The notes: generated from the letters alone by a model not told the origin. A stretch of DNA of 64,000 nucleotides from Alicycliphilus denitrificans K601 (GCF_000204645.1 NC_015422.1:744001-808000), one strand, 5' to 3'; positions 35,971 through 46,249 are shown, counted from the stretch's first letter. Translations and numbers: made by a program.

Positions 35971-36903
35971 CTACGGCGCCTGGGCCGCCTGCACGGCCCC
36001 GGCTGCGGCGTTGGCGATGCCGCTGCTCACATGGCCGGCCGGCACGTGGCGCGCGGCCGAATCGACGTGGCCTGTCTGGTCGTCGAAGAAGAAGTCGGGC
36101 TCGAACTCGCGCAGGAACTCCCCCTTGGGCAGGCCGCCCAGGAACATGGCCTCGTCCACGGTGATGTTCCAGTCCATCAGCGTGCGTATGGCGCGCTCGT
36201 GCGCGGGCGCGCTGCGCGCCGTCACCAGGGCCGTGCGTATGCGCATGTCCGCGCTGCCCGCCTGCTGCAGCCGGTGCAGGGCCGCCAGCAGCGGCTTGAA
36301 GGGGCCCTCGGGCAGTGGCTGGGCGGCCTTGTCGCGCTCGTGGCGCTGGAAAGCCGCGAGGCCCTCGGACTGGTAGACGCGCTCGGCCTCGTCGGAGAAC
36401 AGCACCGCGTCGCCGTCGAAGGCGATGCGCACCTCGTGCGGATGGGCGTCGCCCGCCTGCACCGACTCGGTGAGCACGCGCGCCGCGGGGTAGCCCAGGT
36501 GCAGGGCCGAGCGCACGTCCGTCTCGTTGGCCGATAGGAACAGGTGCGCGCCCAGCGGCCGCAGGTAGCGGAACGGATCGCGCCCCTGCGTGAACACGCC
36601 GCGCTGCACGCTGGGCAGGCCGTGGGCCTGGCAGGAGCGGAACACGCGCATGCCGCTCACCGGGTCGTTGCGCGACAGCAGCACCACCTCCACGCGCTGG
36701 TGTTCGGCGCCGTTGAAGGCCAGAAGCTTCCTCACCAGCGAGAAGGCCACGCCCGGAGGTGCGGGCACGTCCAGGCGCGCCAGCTGCAGGGCCACGTAGG
36801 CGCGGTCGTCGCCGTGCTCGAAGATGCGGTTCTCCTCCTCGAAGTCGAACAGGGCGCGCGAGGAGATGGCGACGACGAGCTTGTCGTCCAGGGTCAGGGC
36901 CAT
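35971..36903 (-). CDS. Cytosolic 5'-nucleotidase (PF06189 type)
   Basis: A 310-residue protein of the bacterial 5'-nucleotidase family related to eukaryotic cytosolic nucleotidase 1A. It contains LVVAISSRALFDFEEEN, RVEVVLLSRNDPVSGMRVF, VRIAFDGDAVLFSDEAERV (the HAD-like DxD segment) and FFFDDQTGHVDSAA. It should release inorganic phosphate from nucleoside monophosphates. It starts 4 bases after the gspF stop on the same strand and may be co-transcribed with gspF, which is odd functionally. The last residues are Ala-rich. Confidence 0.86.
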   Translation of the reverse strand: MALTLDDKLVVAISSRALFDFEEENRIFEHGDDRAYVALQLARLDVPAPPGVAFSLVRKLLAFNGAEHQRVEVVLLSRNDPVSGMRVFRSCQAHGLPSVQRGVFTQGRDPFRYLRPLGAHLFLSANETDVRSALHLGYPAARVLTESVQAGDAHPHEVRIAFDGDAVLFSDEAERVYQSEGLAAFQRHERDKAAQPLPEGPFKPLLAALHRLQQAGSADMRIRTALVTARSAPAHERAIRTLMDWNITVDEAMFLGGLPKGEFLREFEPDFFFDDQTGHVDSAARHVPAGHVSSGIANAAAGAVQAAQAP

Positions 36904-36907
36904 GGCC

Positions 36908-38137
36908 TTACTTCACGAATTGGTTGAGCTCGATGATGGGCTGCAGCACGGCCAGCACGATGAGCATCACCACCAGGCCCATGGTCACGATGAGCAGCGG
37001 CTCCAGGATGGTGGCCAGCTGCATGGCGCGGCGCTGCACCTCGGTGCCCAGCTGGCTGGCGGCGCGGGCCAGCATGGTGGGCAGCTGGCCGGTCTGTTCG
37101 CCCAGGCGCGCGAACATGGCCACCAGGCCAGGAAAGCGCTTCTTCTGCGCCAGGGCCGAGGCCAGCGGCGCGCCCTCGCGCACCAGCACCAGGGCTTCGA
37201 GCGCGTCGGCGCGCAGCGCGCGGTTGTTCAGCGTCTCGGCCGCGGCCTGCAGGGCGCGCAAGATGGGCACGCCCGCGCCGGCCAGCATGGCCAGCGTGCC
37301 GGCAAAGCGCGCCGCGTTGTAGCCGCGCGCCAGCTTGCCCACCAGCGGCAGCCTGAGCCAGGCGGCGTCGAATTTTTCGCGAAAACGGGGTCTGGCCAAG
37401 GCTGCACGAGCGCCTGCAGCTATCAAGATGAAAGCGCTCAGCACCGCCCAGCCGTAGCCGCGCACAAAGTCGCTCAGCGCCAGCATGAGCACCGTGAGCA
37501 GGGGCAGAGCGCGCTTGCTGCCCGCGAACACGCTGGCCACCTGCGGCACCACGTAGCCCACGAGGAACAGCACGATGACGATGGCCACGAGCGTGACGAT
37601 GGCCGGGTACAGCGCCGCGCCTATGAGCTTGGCGCGCAGCTGCTGCCGGGCCTCCAGGTCGTCGGCCAGGCTTTCGAGCACCTGGCCCAGGCCGCCGCTG
37701 CCCTCGCCCGCGCCGATCACGGCGCAGTAGATGTCTGAGAACTCGCGCGGGTGCTGGGCCAGCGCGCGCGCGAAGGTGCTGCCGGCGTTGACCTCGGCGC
37801 GCAGCGCGGCCACCAGGTGGCGCTGGCGCTCGTCGTCGGCCTCGTCGGCCAGGGCCGTGAGCGCGCGCTCCAGCGGCAGGCCTGCGCCGACCAGGCCCGC
37901 GAGCTGGCGCGTCCAGATGGCCAGCGCCGTGGCGTTGAACACCGGGCGCGTGAACAGGCGCTGCGCCAGCGTGGGCGCGCTGCCTGGCGCGGTATCGGGG
38001 GACAGGGCCTCCACGTCCAGCGGCACCAGCGCCTGCGCGCGCAGCATGTTGCGCGCCGCCTTGGGGCTGTCGGCATCCAGGGTGCCCCGGCGTAGGTGGC
38101 CCTGCGAGTCCAGGGCTTCGAAGGAATAGGCGGGCAT
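36908..38137 (-). CDS. gspF: Type II secretion inner-membrane platform protein GspF
   Basis: A 409-residue polytopic protein with two GspF domains (about 70-195 and 270-395), the motif EGSGGLGQVLESLADDLEAR, LYPAIVTLVAIVIVLFLVGY and a C-terminal ending ELNQFVK typical of GspF. It forms the inner-membrane platform that works with the ATPase GspE. It is physically separated from gspE by an LLM oxidoreductase and a CZB-domain gene, so it is probably transcribed apart from the main gsp unit. Part of the third quarter (near 37391-37432) coincides with half a palindromic repeat. Confidence 0.94.
   Translation of the reverse strand: MPAYSFEALDSQGHLRRGTLDADSPKAARNMLRAQALVPLDVEALSPDTAPGSAPTLAQRLFTRPVFNATALAIWTRQLAGLVGAGLPLERALTALADEADDERQRHLVAALRAEVNAGSTFARALAQHPREFSDIYCAVIGAGEGSGGLGQVLESLADDLEARQQLRAKLIGAALYPAIVTLVAIVIVLFLVGYVVPQVASVFAGSKRALPLLTVLMLALSDFVRGYGWAVLSAFILIAAGARAALARPRFREKFDAAWLRLPLVGKLARGYNAARFAGTLAMLAGAGVPILRALQAAAETLNNRALRADALEALVLVREGAPLASALAQKKRFPGLVAMFARLGEQTGQLPTMLARAASQLGTEVQRRAMQLATILEPLLIVTMGLVVMLIVLAVLQPIIELNQFVK
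37391..37432 (-). repeat. Partial palindromic repeat inside gspF (candidate copy 5)
   Basis: Only one arm is recognisable on the plus strand (GAGCGCCTGCAGCTATCAAG). It lies within the coding sequence of gspF and encodes part of the hydrophobic LSAFILIAAGARAALA segment. The match is short, so it could be chance. Confidence 0.35.
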
Positions 38138-38191
38138 GCGACTTCGGCGGCGATGGGGGCGGTCAGGGCGTCATGGTAGCCGCTGGCCGGG

Positions 38192-39187
38192 TCAGGCGTT
38201 GTTGGCCTGCGCAGCGATCTCCAGCGAGCGCAGGCGTAGCTCGGGGTCGAACACGTCGCTGACCAGCATGAACTCGTCGGCTCGCGTGGCCTGGGCCAGT
38301 GCGCGCAGGCCGGCGCGCACCGTCTGTGGCCCGCCGACCACGCCCACGGCGAGGAAGTCGGCAATGGCCGCACGCTCGGCCGGCGGCAGGCCGGGCAGGT
38401 AGTTCTCGACCGGCGGGCGCAGCAGGCCTCGCTGGCCCGTAATGATGCCCAGCACGCGCTGGTAGGTGCTGCTGGCCAGGTACTCGGCCTCTTCGTCCGT
38501 GGGCGCCGCGATGACCGGCACGCCGATCATCACGTAGGGCTGCAGCAGCACGGCCGAGGGGCGGAACAGCTGGCGGTAGAGGTCGATGGCCGCCTGCAGC
38601 AGGCGCGGCGCGAAGTGCGAGGCGAACGCATAGGGCAGGCCCATGTGGGCGGCCAGCTGCGCGGAGAACAGGCTCGATCCCAGCAGCCAGATGGGCACCT
38701 GCGTGCCTGCGCCCGGCACGGCGACGATGCGCTGGCCCGGCTGCGCGGGCGCCAGCAGCTGCTGCAGCTCGGCCACGTCGCGCGGGAAGTCGGCCTCGGT
38801 CTCGACGCGGTCGCGGCGCAGGGCGCGCATGGTCGCGCCGTCGGTGCCGGGCGCGCGCCCCAGCCCCAGGTCGATGCGGCCGGGATAGAGCTCGGCCAGC
38901 GTGCCGAAGGCCTCGGCCACCACCAGTGGCGCATGGTTGGGCAGCATGATGCCGCCCGAGCCCACGCGTATGGAACGGGTGGCGCCCGCGACATGGCCCA
39001 CGAGCACGGCCGTGGCGGAGCTGGCGATACCCGGCATGTTGTGGTGCTCGGCCAGCCAGTAGCGCGTGAAGCCCAGCGACTCCGCATGCCGGGCCGTGCG
39101 AACGGCGATTTCGAGCGCCTGGGCCACCGTGCCGCCTTCGCGCACGGCTACCAGATCGAGCATGGAAAGCAGGGGTTGCGTCGTCAT
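38192..39187 (-). CDS. LLM-class flavin-dependent oxidoreductase (luciferase-like)
   Basis: A 331-residue single-component luciferase-like protein of the group MsnO8/YhbW. Motifs are [57 protein letters not shown] and [20 protein letters not shown]. It binds reduced FMN; the substrate is unknown. The start is ATG 39187; an extension to 39262 gives a basic, unrelated tail. It separates gspF from gspE. Confidence 0.9.
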   Translation of the reverse strand: MTTQPLLSMLDLVAVREGGTVAQALEIAVRTARHAESLGFTRYWLAEHHNMPGIASSATAVLVGHVAGATRSIRVGSGGIMLPNHAPLVVAEAFGTLAELYPGRIDLGLGRAPGTDGATMRALRRDRVETEADFPRDVAELQQLLAPAQPGQRIVAVPGAGTQVPIWLLGSSLFSAQLAAHMGLPYAFASHFAPRLLQAAIDLYRQLFRPSAVLLQPYVMIGVPVIAAPTDEEAEYLASSTYQRVLGIITGQRGLLRPPVENYLPGLPPAERAAIADFLAVGVVGGPQTVRAGLRALAQATRADEFMLVSDVFDPELRLRSLEIAAQANNA

Positions 39188-39375
39188 GGCGGCGATTGTG
39201 GGCGTTTGCAGGAAACTTCGCCGCCCCACGGGAATGAATTGTTGACGGTCGGGTGAGCGCAATCAGCCAAAAGTGCTCAATAATGAAGCTGCAATACGAT
39301 ATTTCCGTATGTAACTTAATGCAACTTGTGTGGGCTGCCGGCCTAGGGTTGCATGGATCTCAGTGGTGGGCGCTT

Positions 39376-39903
39376 ATGGGTTTTTTCAGCCGATTGTTCC
39401 AGCCGCGCGCTGATGGCTTGCAGGCGCCGTCGGACTGGACGCGCCTGCCCGACAGCAATGCCAGCGAACTGGTGCTGTTCGACGAGGAGGCCCGCAAGCT
39501 CGTGGCGCAGTTCGACATCGACGCTGCCATCGTGACGCACCAGCGCTGGCTGCCCTGGCTGGGCGAGGTGCTCAAGGGCGCGCGCGACGAGCACCTGCGC
39601 CCCGAGGCCGTGGCGGACGATGCCCGGTCCGAGCTCGGCCAATGGCTGCACGGCAGCGGCCGGGAGGCCCTGGGGCATTTCCCGGCGTTCGACATGCTCA
39701 TGCGGCGCCACCACTTCTTTCACCAGCAGGCAGCGGTGCTGATCAGGCATGCCGAGGCCGGCGAGACCCTGCAGGCCGAGCAGGCCTACAAGGCCTGCCA
39801 GCATGCATCGCGCCAGGTGGTGCTGCTGCTCAAGGAACTGCAGCGCGGGCTGGTGCGCGGGCGCCGCCCGGCCGAGCGGCGGCGCGACAAGAGCGTGGTC
39901 TGA
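39376..39903 (+). CDS. CZB-domain (chemoreceptor zinc-binding-like) protein lacking the zinc cysteine
   Basis: A 175-residue soluble protein starting MGFFSRLFQPRADG (an upstream ATG at 39253 is less likely). The centre follows the CZB pattern: HQRWLPWLGEVLKG, then DDARSELGQWLHGSGREAL, then MLMRRHHFFHQQAAVL. In CZB domains the second block begins with a zinc-binding Cys (C-x-L-G-x-W-L). Here that position is Ser, so zinc binding is probably weakened or changed. CZB domains usually sense zinc or hypochlorous acid in chemoreceptors and diguanylate cyclases; this one stands alone. The C-terminus is strongly basic. It is convergent with gspE. Confidence 0.75.
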   Translation: MGFFSRLFQPRADGLQAPSDWTRLPDSNASELVLFDEEARKLVAQFDIDAAIVTHQRWLPWLGEVLKGARDEHLRPEAVADDARSELGQWLHGSGREALGHFPAFDMLMRRHHFFHQQAAVLIRHAEAGETLQAEQAYKACQHASRQVVLLLKELQRGLVRGRRPAERRRDKSVV

Positions 39904-39912
39904 CGGCGCAGG

Positions 39913-41313
39913 TCAATCGCGCGTCACGCGCAGCACTTCCTCGCGGCTGGTGATGCCCGCGGCGATCAGCCGCTCGCCGTCGTCGCGCATCAGCGTCATG
40001 CCGCCGGCCAGGGCCTGGGCACGCACGTCGGCCTCGGCAGCCTGGCCGTGGATCTGGGTGCGGATGGCGTCGTCCACGACGAGCAGCTCGAACACGCCCG
40101 TGCGGCCTGCGTAGCCCGTGTGGCCGCAATGCTCGCAGCCCGCGCCGTGGTCGCCGCCGTGGCAGTGGCCGCAGTACTTGCGCACCAGGCGCTGGGCCAG
40201 CACGCCCAGCAGCGACGATGAGAGCAGGAACGGCTCCACGCCCATGTCGGTCAGGCGCGTGATGGCGCTGGCCGCGTCGTTGGTGTGCAGCGTGGCCAGC
40301 ACAAGGTGGCCGGTGAGCGAGGCTTGGATGGCGATCTGCGCGGTCTCGAAGTCGCGGATCTCGCCGATCATGATCACGTCCGGGTCCTGGCGCAGGATGG
40401 CGCGCAGGGCCTTGGCGAAGGTCAGGTCGATCTTGCCGTTGACCTGGGTCTGGCCCACGCCGGGCAGCTCGTACTCGATGGGGTCTTCCACCGTCATGAT
40501 GTTGCTGCGGCTCGCGTCGAGCCGCGCGAGCGCCGCATACAGCGTGGTGGTCTTGCCCGAGCCCGTGGGCCCGGTCACGAGGATGATGCCGTGCGGCTGC
40601 GCGATGAGCTGCTCGAAGCGCGCGAGCACGCCGCCCTGCATGCCCACGGATTCCAGGCTGAGCTTGCTTTCGCTCTTGTCCAGCAGGCGCAGCACGGCGC
40701 GCTCGCCGTGGGCGTTGGGCAGGGTGGAGACGCGCACGTCGATGGCGCGCGTGCCCAGGCGCAGGCTGATGCGGCCGTCCTGCGGCAGGCGCTTCTCGGA
40801 GATGTCCAGGTCGGCCATGATCTTCAGGCGCGAGATCAGCGCCGCGTGCAGCGCGCGGTTGGGCTGCACCACCTCGCGCAGCGTGCCGTCCACGCGGAAG
40901 CGCACGCTGGAGTGGCGCTCGTAGGGCTCGATGTGGATGTCGCTCGCGCCGTCGCGCACGGCCTGCGTGAGCAGGGCGTTGAGCATACGGATGATGGGCG
41001 CGTCGCCCGCCGATTCCAGCAGGTCCTCGACCGCGGGCAGCTCCTGCATCATGCGCGAGAGGTCGGCGCCTTCCTCTACCTCGCTGACCACGGTGGCTGC
41101 GCTCGATTCGCTCTGCGCGTAGGCCGCGCTGATGCGCTGGGCCAGCTGCGCGGCATCGAGCGGCATGAACTGTTGCACGGCGTGCTTGCGCAGCACTTCG
41201 GACAGCGCGCAGGCGTCGGGCTGGGGGCCGTGCCAGAGCACGAGCTGCTGGCCGTCGTCTTCCAGCAGCAGCTGGCTGCTGCGTGCAAAGGCGTAGGGCA
41301 GGGGGTGGCGCAT
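39913..41313 (-). CDS. gspE: Type II secretion ATPase GspE
   Basis: A 466-residue hexameric ATPase that powers pseudopilus assembly. Visible are the N2 region ([27 protein letters not shown]), Walker [13 protein letters not shown], the Asp box [19 protein letters not shown], Walker [20 protein letters not shown], the His box ATLHTND and a tetracysteine zinc motif (CGHC then CEHC). It lies 10 bases after gspD and ends the main gsp transcript. The N-terminal N1 domain is short compared with Escherichia coli GspE. Confidence 0.95.
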   Translation of the reverse strand: MRHPLPYAFARSSQLLLEDDGQQLVLWHGPQPDACALSEVLRKHAVQQFMPLDAAQLAQRISAAYAQSESSAATVVSEVEEGADLSRMMQELPAVEDLLESAGDAPIIRMLNALLTQAVRDGASDIHIEPYERHSSVRFRVDGTLREVVQPNRALHAALISRLKIMADLDISEKRLPQDGRISLRLGTRAIDVRVSTLPNAHGERAVLRLLDKSESKLSLESVGMQGGVLARFEQLIAQPHGIILVTGPTGSGKTTTLYAALARLDASRSNIMTVEDPIEYELPGVGQTQVNGKIDLTFAKALRAILRQDPDVIMIGEIRDFETAQIAIQASLTGHLVLATLHTNDAASAITRLTDMGVEPFLLSSSLLGVLAQRLVRKYCGHCHGGDHGAGCEHCGHTGYAGRTGVFELLVVDDAIRTQIHGQAAEADVRAQALAGGMTLMRDDGERLIAAGITSREEVLRVTRD

Positions 41314-41323
41314 GCCTGTGCCC

Positions 41324-43657
41324 TTATTGCGGGCTGTAGAGCTCGCTGCTCGTGGCCGCCGGCGTGGCGCGCGCGGGAGCGGGCGGGTTGGGCACGAGCG
41401 GGGCCAGCGGCGCGCGCTGCGCGCCCGCGCCGGGGGCGGCGCCCTGCAGCGGTGGCAGCACGGGCGCGTCGGAGACGGCGCGCATCACCGTGCTGGGCGC
41501 GGGCTGGGTGTTCTGCTGCAGCGCGCGTATGGCCTCGTAGCGGTCCATCACCAGGGCGTCGCTGGTGGCGTTGTCGCGGATCACCATCGGGCGCAGGAAG
41601 ACCATCAGGTTGGTCTTCTTGCGCGACCGGTTCTCGTTGCGGAACAGCGCTCCCAGCACGGGCAGGTCGCCCATCACGGGCACCTTGTCCTGGTTCAGCG
41701 AATAGCTGTCCTCCAGCAGGCCGCCGAGCACGATGACGCTGCCGTCGTCCACGAGCACGGTGGATTCGATGGAGCGCTTGCTTGTCGAGGGGCCGTTGAC
41801 GTTGGTGAGCGTGCTCTCGTTGACCTTCGACACCTCCTGGTACAGCGTGAGCTTGACGGTGCCGTTCTCGTTGATCGTGGGGCGCACGCGCAGCATCAGG
41901 CCCACGTCCTTGCGCTCCACCGTGGTGAAGGGGTTGACGGCGCCGCCGTTGCCGCCGGTGTTGGCGTACGAGCCGGTGGGGAAGGGCACGTTGTTGCCGA
42001 TGATGATCTGCGCCTCCTCGTTGTCCAGCGTCAGCAGGTTGGGCGTGGACAGCACGTTGGCGTCGCCCGTGTTCTCCAGGAAGTTGGCGAGCGCGCCCAG
42101 GTAGTACTTGCCGTTGATGCGCGGGGCGATGGCCACGTTCATGCCGTTGCCGATGGCGCTGCTGGTGAGCGATGCGTAGTTGCCCGTGGCCGCGGCCACC
42201 GCCAGGTCGATGATGTTGCCGCCTGCGACGCCGGAGTTGGTGCCGATCACCCCCACGGCGCCGTTGCCGTAGTTGCCGAAGGCGGTCTGCCACTGGATGC
42301 CGAACTCGGCCACCTTGTTGGCGCTGACCTCCACGATCAGGCTCTCGATGAGCACCTGCGCGCGCTTGCCGTCGAGCTTGTCGATCACGGCGCGCAGCTG
42401 GCGGTACTGCGGCTCGGGCGCGCTGATGATGAGCGAGTTGGTCGTCGGGTCGGCCTGGATCTGCCCGCCCGTGGAGGGCTGGTTGTCGGTGCCGCTGCGG
42501 TTCAGGCCCGTGCTGGCGCCGGCGCCCAGGCCGCCGGCGCTGCTGCTGGCGGTGTTCGTGCCCAGCCCGCTTTGCGCCGTGCCGCCCGCCATGCTGGTCT
42601 GCGTGAGGCCGGAGCCCAGCCCCGTGCCGCTGTTCCCGTTGGCGGAGGTGCCCGCGCCGGCGCCCAGGTTGCCGGCCTGCAGCGCGGCGCGCAGCGTGGC
42701 GGCCAGCTTCACCGCGTCAGCGTTCTTCAAATACACCACGTGGATGTTGCCGCTGGCCGCCGAGCTGCCCGGCGCCGCGGGCTGGTCCAGCCGGGCTACG
42801 AGCGAGCGCACCAGCGCCAGCCGCGCCGGGTTCGCCGCGCGCACGATGAGCGCGTTGCTGCGCGGCTCAGGCAAAAGCGTGGTCTTGAACGAGGTGTCCG
42901 TCTGGCCCTGGGCCGCGGCCGGTGCGGCGGCGGTGCCGGTGCCGCCCGAGCCTTCGATCAGGCGCGAGACGAGCGGCGCCAGGTCGGAGGCAATGGCGTG
43001 CTGCAGCGGTATCACCTCCACGTCGGTGGCGTTGGCGACGTCCATGGCCGCCACGATGCGCGCCAGCCGCTGCAGGTTGTCGGCATAGTCGGTGATCACC
43101 AGCGAGTTGTTGCCGGGGTTCACGTTGATGGTGTTGTTGGGGCTGATCAGGGGGCGCAGCACCGGCACCAGGTTGTTGGCGTTCTCGAAGTTGAGCTTGA
43201 AGATCTGCGTGACTATCTGCCCGCCCGCCGGCGTGCCGCCCGCGCCGCCCTGCGACACGCTCACCGTGCCGGTCTGCAGCTTGGCGTCGGCCTCGGGCAC
43301 CACCTTGTACAGCCCGCCCGATTCGACCACCGTGAAGCCCTGCAGGCGCAGCGCGGCCAGGAACTGCTGGAAGGCCGCCGCGGGCGTGACGGCGTTCTCG
43401 GTGACCAGGGTCAGCTGGCCCTTCACGCGCGGGTCCACCACCACGTTCCTGCCGGTGATGGTGGCCATGGTGCGGGCCACGGCCTCGATGTCTGCATTGG
43501 CGAAGTTCAGCGTCACCGGCTCGCTCGGGCGCACGCTGCCGGCATGCGTCCGGTTTGTGGTTTGAGCATGAATTTGGGCTGTAGCGCACACCAGCAGAGC
43601 GCTGGCAGCTATCGAATGCAGAGCGGTGCGCAGCTGGCGTCGGGAAAAGGAAGGCAT
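41324..43657 (-). CDS. gspD: Type II secretion secretin GspD
   Basis: A 777-residue outer-membrane secretin. After a signal peptide (residues about 1-31, ending TAQIHA) come N0-N3 domains ([40 protein letters not shown]), a long Gly/Ser/Ala/Thr-rich linker (about residues 325-400) and the secretin core ([40 protein letters not shown]). The signal peptide coincides with a copy of the dispersed palindromic repeat, so its sequence is unlike that of relatives by origin. No separate GspS pilotin is in the window. Confidence 0.95.
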   Translation of the reverse strand: MPSFSRRQLRTALHSIAASALLVCATAQIHAQTTNRTHAGSVRPSEPVTLNFANADIEAVARTMATITGRNVVVDPRVKGQLTLVTENAVTPAAAFQQFLAALRLQGFTVVESGGLYKVVPEADAKLQTGTVSVSQGGAGGTPAGGQIVTQIFKLNFENANNLVPVLRPLISPNNTINVNPGNNSLVITDYADNLQRLARIVAAMDVANATDVEVIPLQHAIASDLAPLVSRLIEGSGGTGTAAAPAAAQGQTDTSFKTTLLPEPRSNALIVRAANPARLALVRSLVARLDQPAAPGSSAASGNIHVVYLKNADAVKLAATLRAALQAGNLGAGAGTSANGNSGTGLGSGLTQTSMAGGTAQSGLGTNTASSSAGGLGAGASTGLNRSGTDNQPSTGGQIQADPTTNSLIISAPEPQYRQLRAVIDKLDGKRAQVLIESLIVEVSANKVAEFGIQWQTAFGNYGNGAVGVIGTNSGVAGGNIIDLAVAAATGNYASLTSSAIGNGMNVAIAPRINGKYYLGALANFLENTGDANVLSTPNLLTLDNEEAQIIIGNNVPFPTGSYANTGGNGGAVNPFTTVERKDVGLMLRVRPTINENGTVKLTLYQEVSKVNESTLTNVNGPSTSKRSIESTVLVDDGSVIVLGGLLEDSYSLNQDKVPVMGDLPVLGALFRNENRSRKKTNLMVFLRPMVIRDNATSDALVMDRYEAIRALQQNTQPAPSTVMRAVSDAPVLPPLQGAAPGAGAQRAPLAPLVPNPPAPARATPAATSSELYSPQ
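43561..43617 (-). repeat. Dispersed palindromic repeat, copy 6, inside the gspD signal peptide
   Basis: On the gspD coding strand the segment reads CGATAGCTGCCAGCGCT, a turn, then TGCGCTACAGCCCAAATT and a tail GCTCAAA, aligning along the full length with copies 3 and 7. It encodes residues about 14-33 of GspD, that is the hydrophobic core and cleavage site of the signal peptide. Confidence 0.65.
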
Positions 43658-43661
43658 AGGG

Positions 43662-44477
43662 TCACCCCAGGGTGATGATGGAACGTGCGCCGCTGCGCCG
43701 TCCGATGATATTCAGAAGATTGGCCAGCGCCGCCTCGCGCTCGGGCGCGGCGCGGGCTTCGCCGGTGAAGCGCAGGCGCTGCCCCACCCATTGGCCGCTG
43801 CCCGAGAGCAGCAGCGCGCCGTCCAGCGTGGACAGCTGCAGCGTGGGCGCCTCGCCGTGCCGGCCGCCTTGCAGCACCAGCCGGTAGCTGCCCATGGGTC
43901 GCAACGTGGACAGGCGCGTGGACATGCCCAGCGCGTCGAGTTGCGCCTGGCCCTGCAGCTGCATGCGCCCGTCGCTCCATTGCAGCGCCAGGCCCTGGGT
44001 GGACAGCTGCAGCCTTCCCTGCGGCTGCACAGTATTCCAGGGCGTGCCCAGGCCGCCGAGCACGGCGGCCGGCCACTGGCTGCTGCCGTCTGCCACCTGT
44101 ACCCGCGCCGAGCCCAGGCCCAGGGCCGCGCGCAGCGCCAGCGGCTCGGCCGTGCAGCAGTCGGCCATGATGCTGGCCTGGGCGCCGCCCCATGCGGGGC
44201 GCAGCCGCCACGCCAGCCGGCCCGGCAGGGCGGCCCGGTCGTCGCTGCCGGCGCCGCCCGTCAGCACGAGCCGGGCCGATCCCGTCCAGACCGTGCCGCG
44301 TGCCTGCTCCAGCAGCACCTGGCCGCCGCTGGCCTGCTGCACGCCGGCCGCCAGCCAGCGCGCGGGCGCCCACAGCGCGAGCGCCGGCAGCGCCCCCAGG
44401 CACAGGCCGGCCACGGCCCAGCGCCAGGGCGCGCGCGGCGTGGCCGTGAGGGATCGGGAGGGCGGGCGGCGGGACAC
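43662..44477 (-). CDS. gspN: Type II secretion protein GspN
   Basis: A 271-residue protein with one N-terminal membrane anchor (WAVAGLCLGALPALALWAP) and a periplasmic beta-rich part including RGTVWTGSARLVLTGG, TPWNTVQPQGRLQLSTQGLA and ANLLNIIGRRSGARSIITLG, which fit the T2SN family. GspN is an accessory component present in some type II systems, its role unclear. It lies between gspM and gspD, the order known from Xanthomonas-type systems. Gaps are 33 bases to gspM and 4 bases to gspD. Confidence 0.88.
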   Translation of the reverse strand: MSRRPPSRSLTATPRAPWRWAVAGLCLGALPALALWAPARWLAAGVQQASGGQVLLEQARGTVWTGSARLVLTGGAGSDDRAALPGRLAWRLRPAWGGAQASIMADCCTAEPLALRAALGLGSARVQVADGSSQWPAAVLGGLGTPWNTVQPQGRLQLSTQGLALQWSDGRMQLQGQAQLDALGMSTRLSTLRPMGSYRLVLQGGRHGEAPTLQLSTLDGALLLSGSGQWVGQRLRFTGEARAAPEREAALANLLNIIGRRSGARSIITLG

Positions 44478-44510
44478 GGCGGGCCTGTTTATCCGTTGGC
44501 GGGGCTCACG

Positions 44511-45020
44511 TCAGCCGGGAGAGGGCAGGGCCAGCACCAGCGTGCCGTCCCAGCGCGGAGCATCGGCGCCGCTGCGCACCAGGCGTGCCTCCACCGGCAC
44601 GGCGCGGGCCGTGCTGCGCACCTGGGCCAGCCACTGCGCCAGCGCCTCGGGCGGTACGCCCTTGAGTGTGACGGTGGCGCGATCGCCGGCTACGTGCATC
44701 TGCGCGGCCGGGCCCAACTGCCGCGCCAGCGCGCCTTGCAGCGCGCGCAGGGCTTCGCCGCCCTGGACGCGCGGCATGTCCCGCAGGCGCAGCGCCTCGG
44801 CCTGCAGGGTCTGCATGCGCTGCAGCTCTGCGTCCAGCGCGGCATGGCGCGCGGGCGAGGCGCGCAGCTGCGCCAGCGCGGGCGCCAGCAGCAGCCACCA
44901 CAGCAGGGCCAGGCCCAGCATGGCGGCGGCGACCAGCACCAGGGTCTGCTCGCGCGCGGCCAGGCCCGTCCAGTGCGTGCGCAGGGCCGCGGCCAGGGCG
45001 CGGGGTCGGGATGTGCTCAT
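44511..45020 (-). CDS. gspM: Type II secretion protein GspM
   Basis: A 169-residue bitopic protein: a short cytoplasmic N-terminus with REQTLVLVAAAMLGLALLWW, one membrane helix (about 26-46), then a periplasmic helix and a ferredoxin-like fold (VTLKGVPPEALAQWLAQVRS). It pairs with GspL in the inner-membrane platform. ATG 45020 overlaps the gspL stop (ATGA), so the two partners are coupled. Confidence 0.9.
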   Translation of the reverse strand: MSTSRPRALAAALRTHWTGLAAREQTLVLVAAAMLGLALLWWLLLAPALAQLRASPARHAALDAELQRMQTLQAEALRLRDMPRVQGGEALRALQGALARQLGPAAQMHVAGDRATVTLKGVPPEALAQWLAQVRSTARAVPVEARLVRSGADAPRWDGTLVLALPSPG

Positions 45021-46249
45021 GGGCGCTCCTGTGGGCGCAGCAGCAGGGCGCCGTCCTGGCTGCGGGCCGCGTAGCCGTCGGCGGCCAGGCGCTGGTTCGC
45101 GGCCGCCAGTTCTTCGGGGGGCAGCTCCACGCCGCGCAGCAGCAGCTCGCCGCCCGCGTATTCGATCTGACCGGGCAGGCGCGCAGCGGGCAGGGCGGCG
45201 CCCGCGGCGGCCATGAGCGGCTCCAGGTCGCGCTGCGCCATGCTACCGGCGGCCTGGCGCAGCAGGGCCAGTTCGCGTTCCATCTGCACCGGCGCATCGA
45301 CGACGGCCTGGATGCGCGGGAAGGTCTGGGTCAGGATGCCCCGCACGCCGGCCTGCTTGGCAGCGAGCGCCTGGCGGTCCTGCCAGGCCCAGAGGTTCAG
45401 GCCGATGAGCTGCACGGCCACGGCCAGGCCCAGGCCCCAGCGCGCGGCGCGCCACTGCGGCGCGCGCGCGAAGGCGTTGGCGGCGGCGCCCAGCCTGCGC
45501 AGCGCGCGCGTGCGCCCGCTGCTGGCCAGATCGAACTGGGCCAGGTCCCAGTCGCCGCGTGCGGCGGCCAGCGCGCGCTGGCTGGCGGTGTGGATCTGCA
45601 CCGGGCGGCCCAGCAGATGCTCGGCCAGGGCCGCCACGGCCGGTTCGGCGCGCACGGGGGGCGCGTCCTCGGCGGCGGGCGCCATGGCGGCGAGCGCCGG
45701 CGCGGCCGACAGCGGCAGCACGGCCACGGCCTGCTCCGGCCCATGTCCGGTGAGCACGATCTGCGTATCCTCGGGCGCGCCGATCACCTCGCATTCCTGC
45801 TGTCCGCTGGCCGTGGGGCCGGGCGCGAATTCGGGCACCACGCGGTCCACGGGGCGGCCCGCAGCCTCCAGCGCCTGCAGGGCTTCGTGCAGCCAGGCGC
45901 GGTCGCACACGGCCACCCAGACCGGGCTGCCGGACTGTGCGCCGGGCTGCAGCGCGAAGTGCAGCCGTGCGGGTTCTTCGAGGAGGTGCTCTTCGAGCAG
46001 GCCTTCGAGGATGGCGCGCAGGCGCGACGCCTGGGCGAGCGCGCCCTGCGGCAGCGTCACGCGCTGCCACGACAGCGCGCGCGCGGGCACCACGGCCACG
46101 ACCTCGCCGGTGCGGCCCGGGTCGGGCAGCAGTGCGGCGCTGGTGCAGGCCTGGCGGATGGCGTTGTGGCCGTCGGCCGTGAGCGCGTAGCTGTATTCGG
46201 CGGCGGGCGCCTGCGGGCCCGGGGGCAGGGTTAGGACAAGGGTGCTCAT
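45017..46249 (-). CDS. gspL: Type II secretion protein GspL
   Basis: A 410-residue protein with a cytoplasmic actin-like domain (STLVLTLPPG; VVAVVPARALSWQRVTLPQG; ILEGLLEEHLLEEPARLHFA), a single membrane helix near residues 270-290 (WGLGLAVAVQLIGLNLWAWQ) and a periplasmic ferredoxin-like domain. It binds GspE on the cytoplasmic side and GspM in the periplasm. It follows gspK after 67 bases and overlaps gspM. Confidence 0.92.
   Translation of the reverse strand: MSTLVLTLPPGPQAPAAEYSYALTADGHNAIRQACTSAALLPDPGRTGEVVAVVPARALSWQRVTLPQGALAQASRLRAILEGLLEEHLLEEPARLHFALQPGAQSGSPVWVAVCDRAWLHEALQALEAAGRPVDRVVPEFAPGPTASGQQECEVIGAPEDTQIVLTGHGPEQAVAVLPLSAAPALAAMAPAAEDAPPVRAEPAVAALAEHLLGRPVQIHTASQRALAAARGDWDLAQFDLASSGRTRALRRLGAAANAFARAPQWRAARWGLGLAVAVQLIGLNLWAWQDRQALAAKQAGVRGILTQTFPRIQAVVDAPVQMERELALLRQAAGSMAQRDLEPLMAAAGAALPAARLPGQIEYAGGELLLRGVELPPEELAAANQRLAADGYAARSQDGALLLRPQERP

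Noticed and set aside
39250..39330. Possible sigma-28 (flagellar) promoter in front of the CZB-domain gene
   Set aside because: An ACGATAT stretch resembles the -10 element, but no acceptable -35 lies at the right distance.
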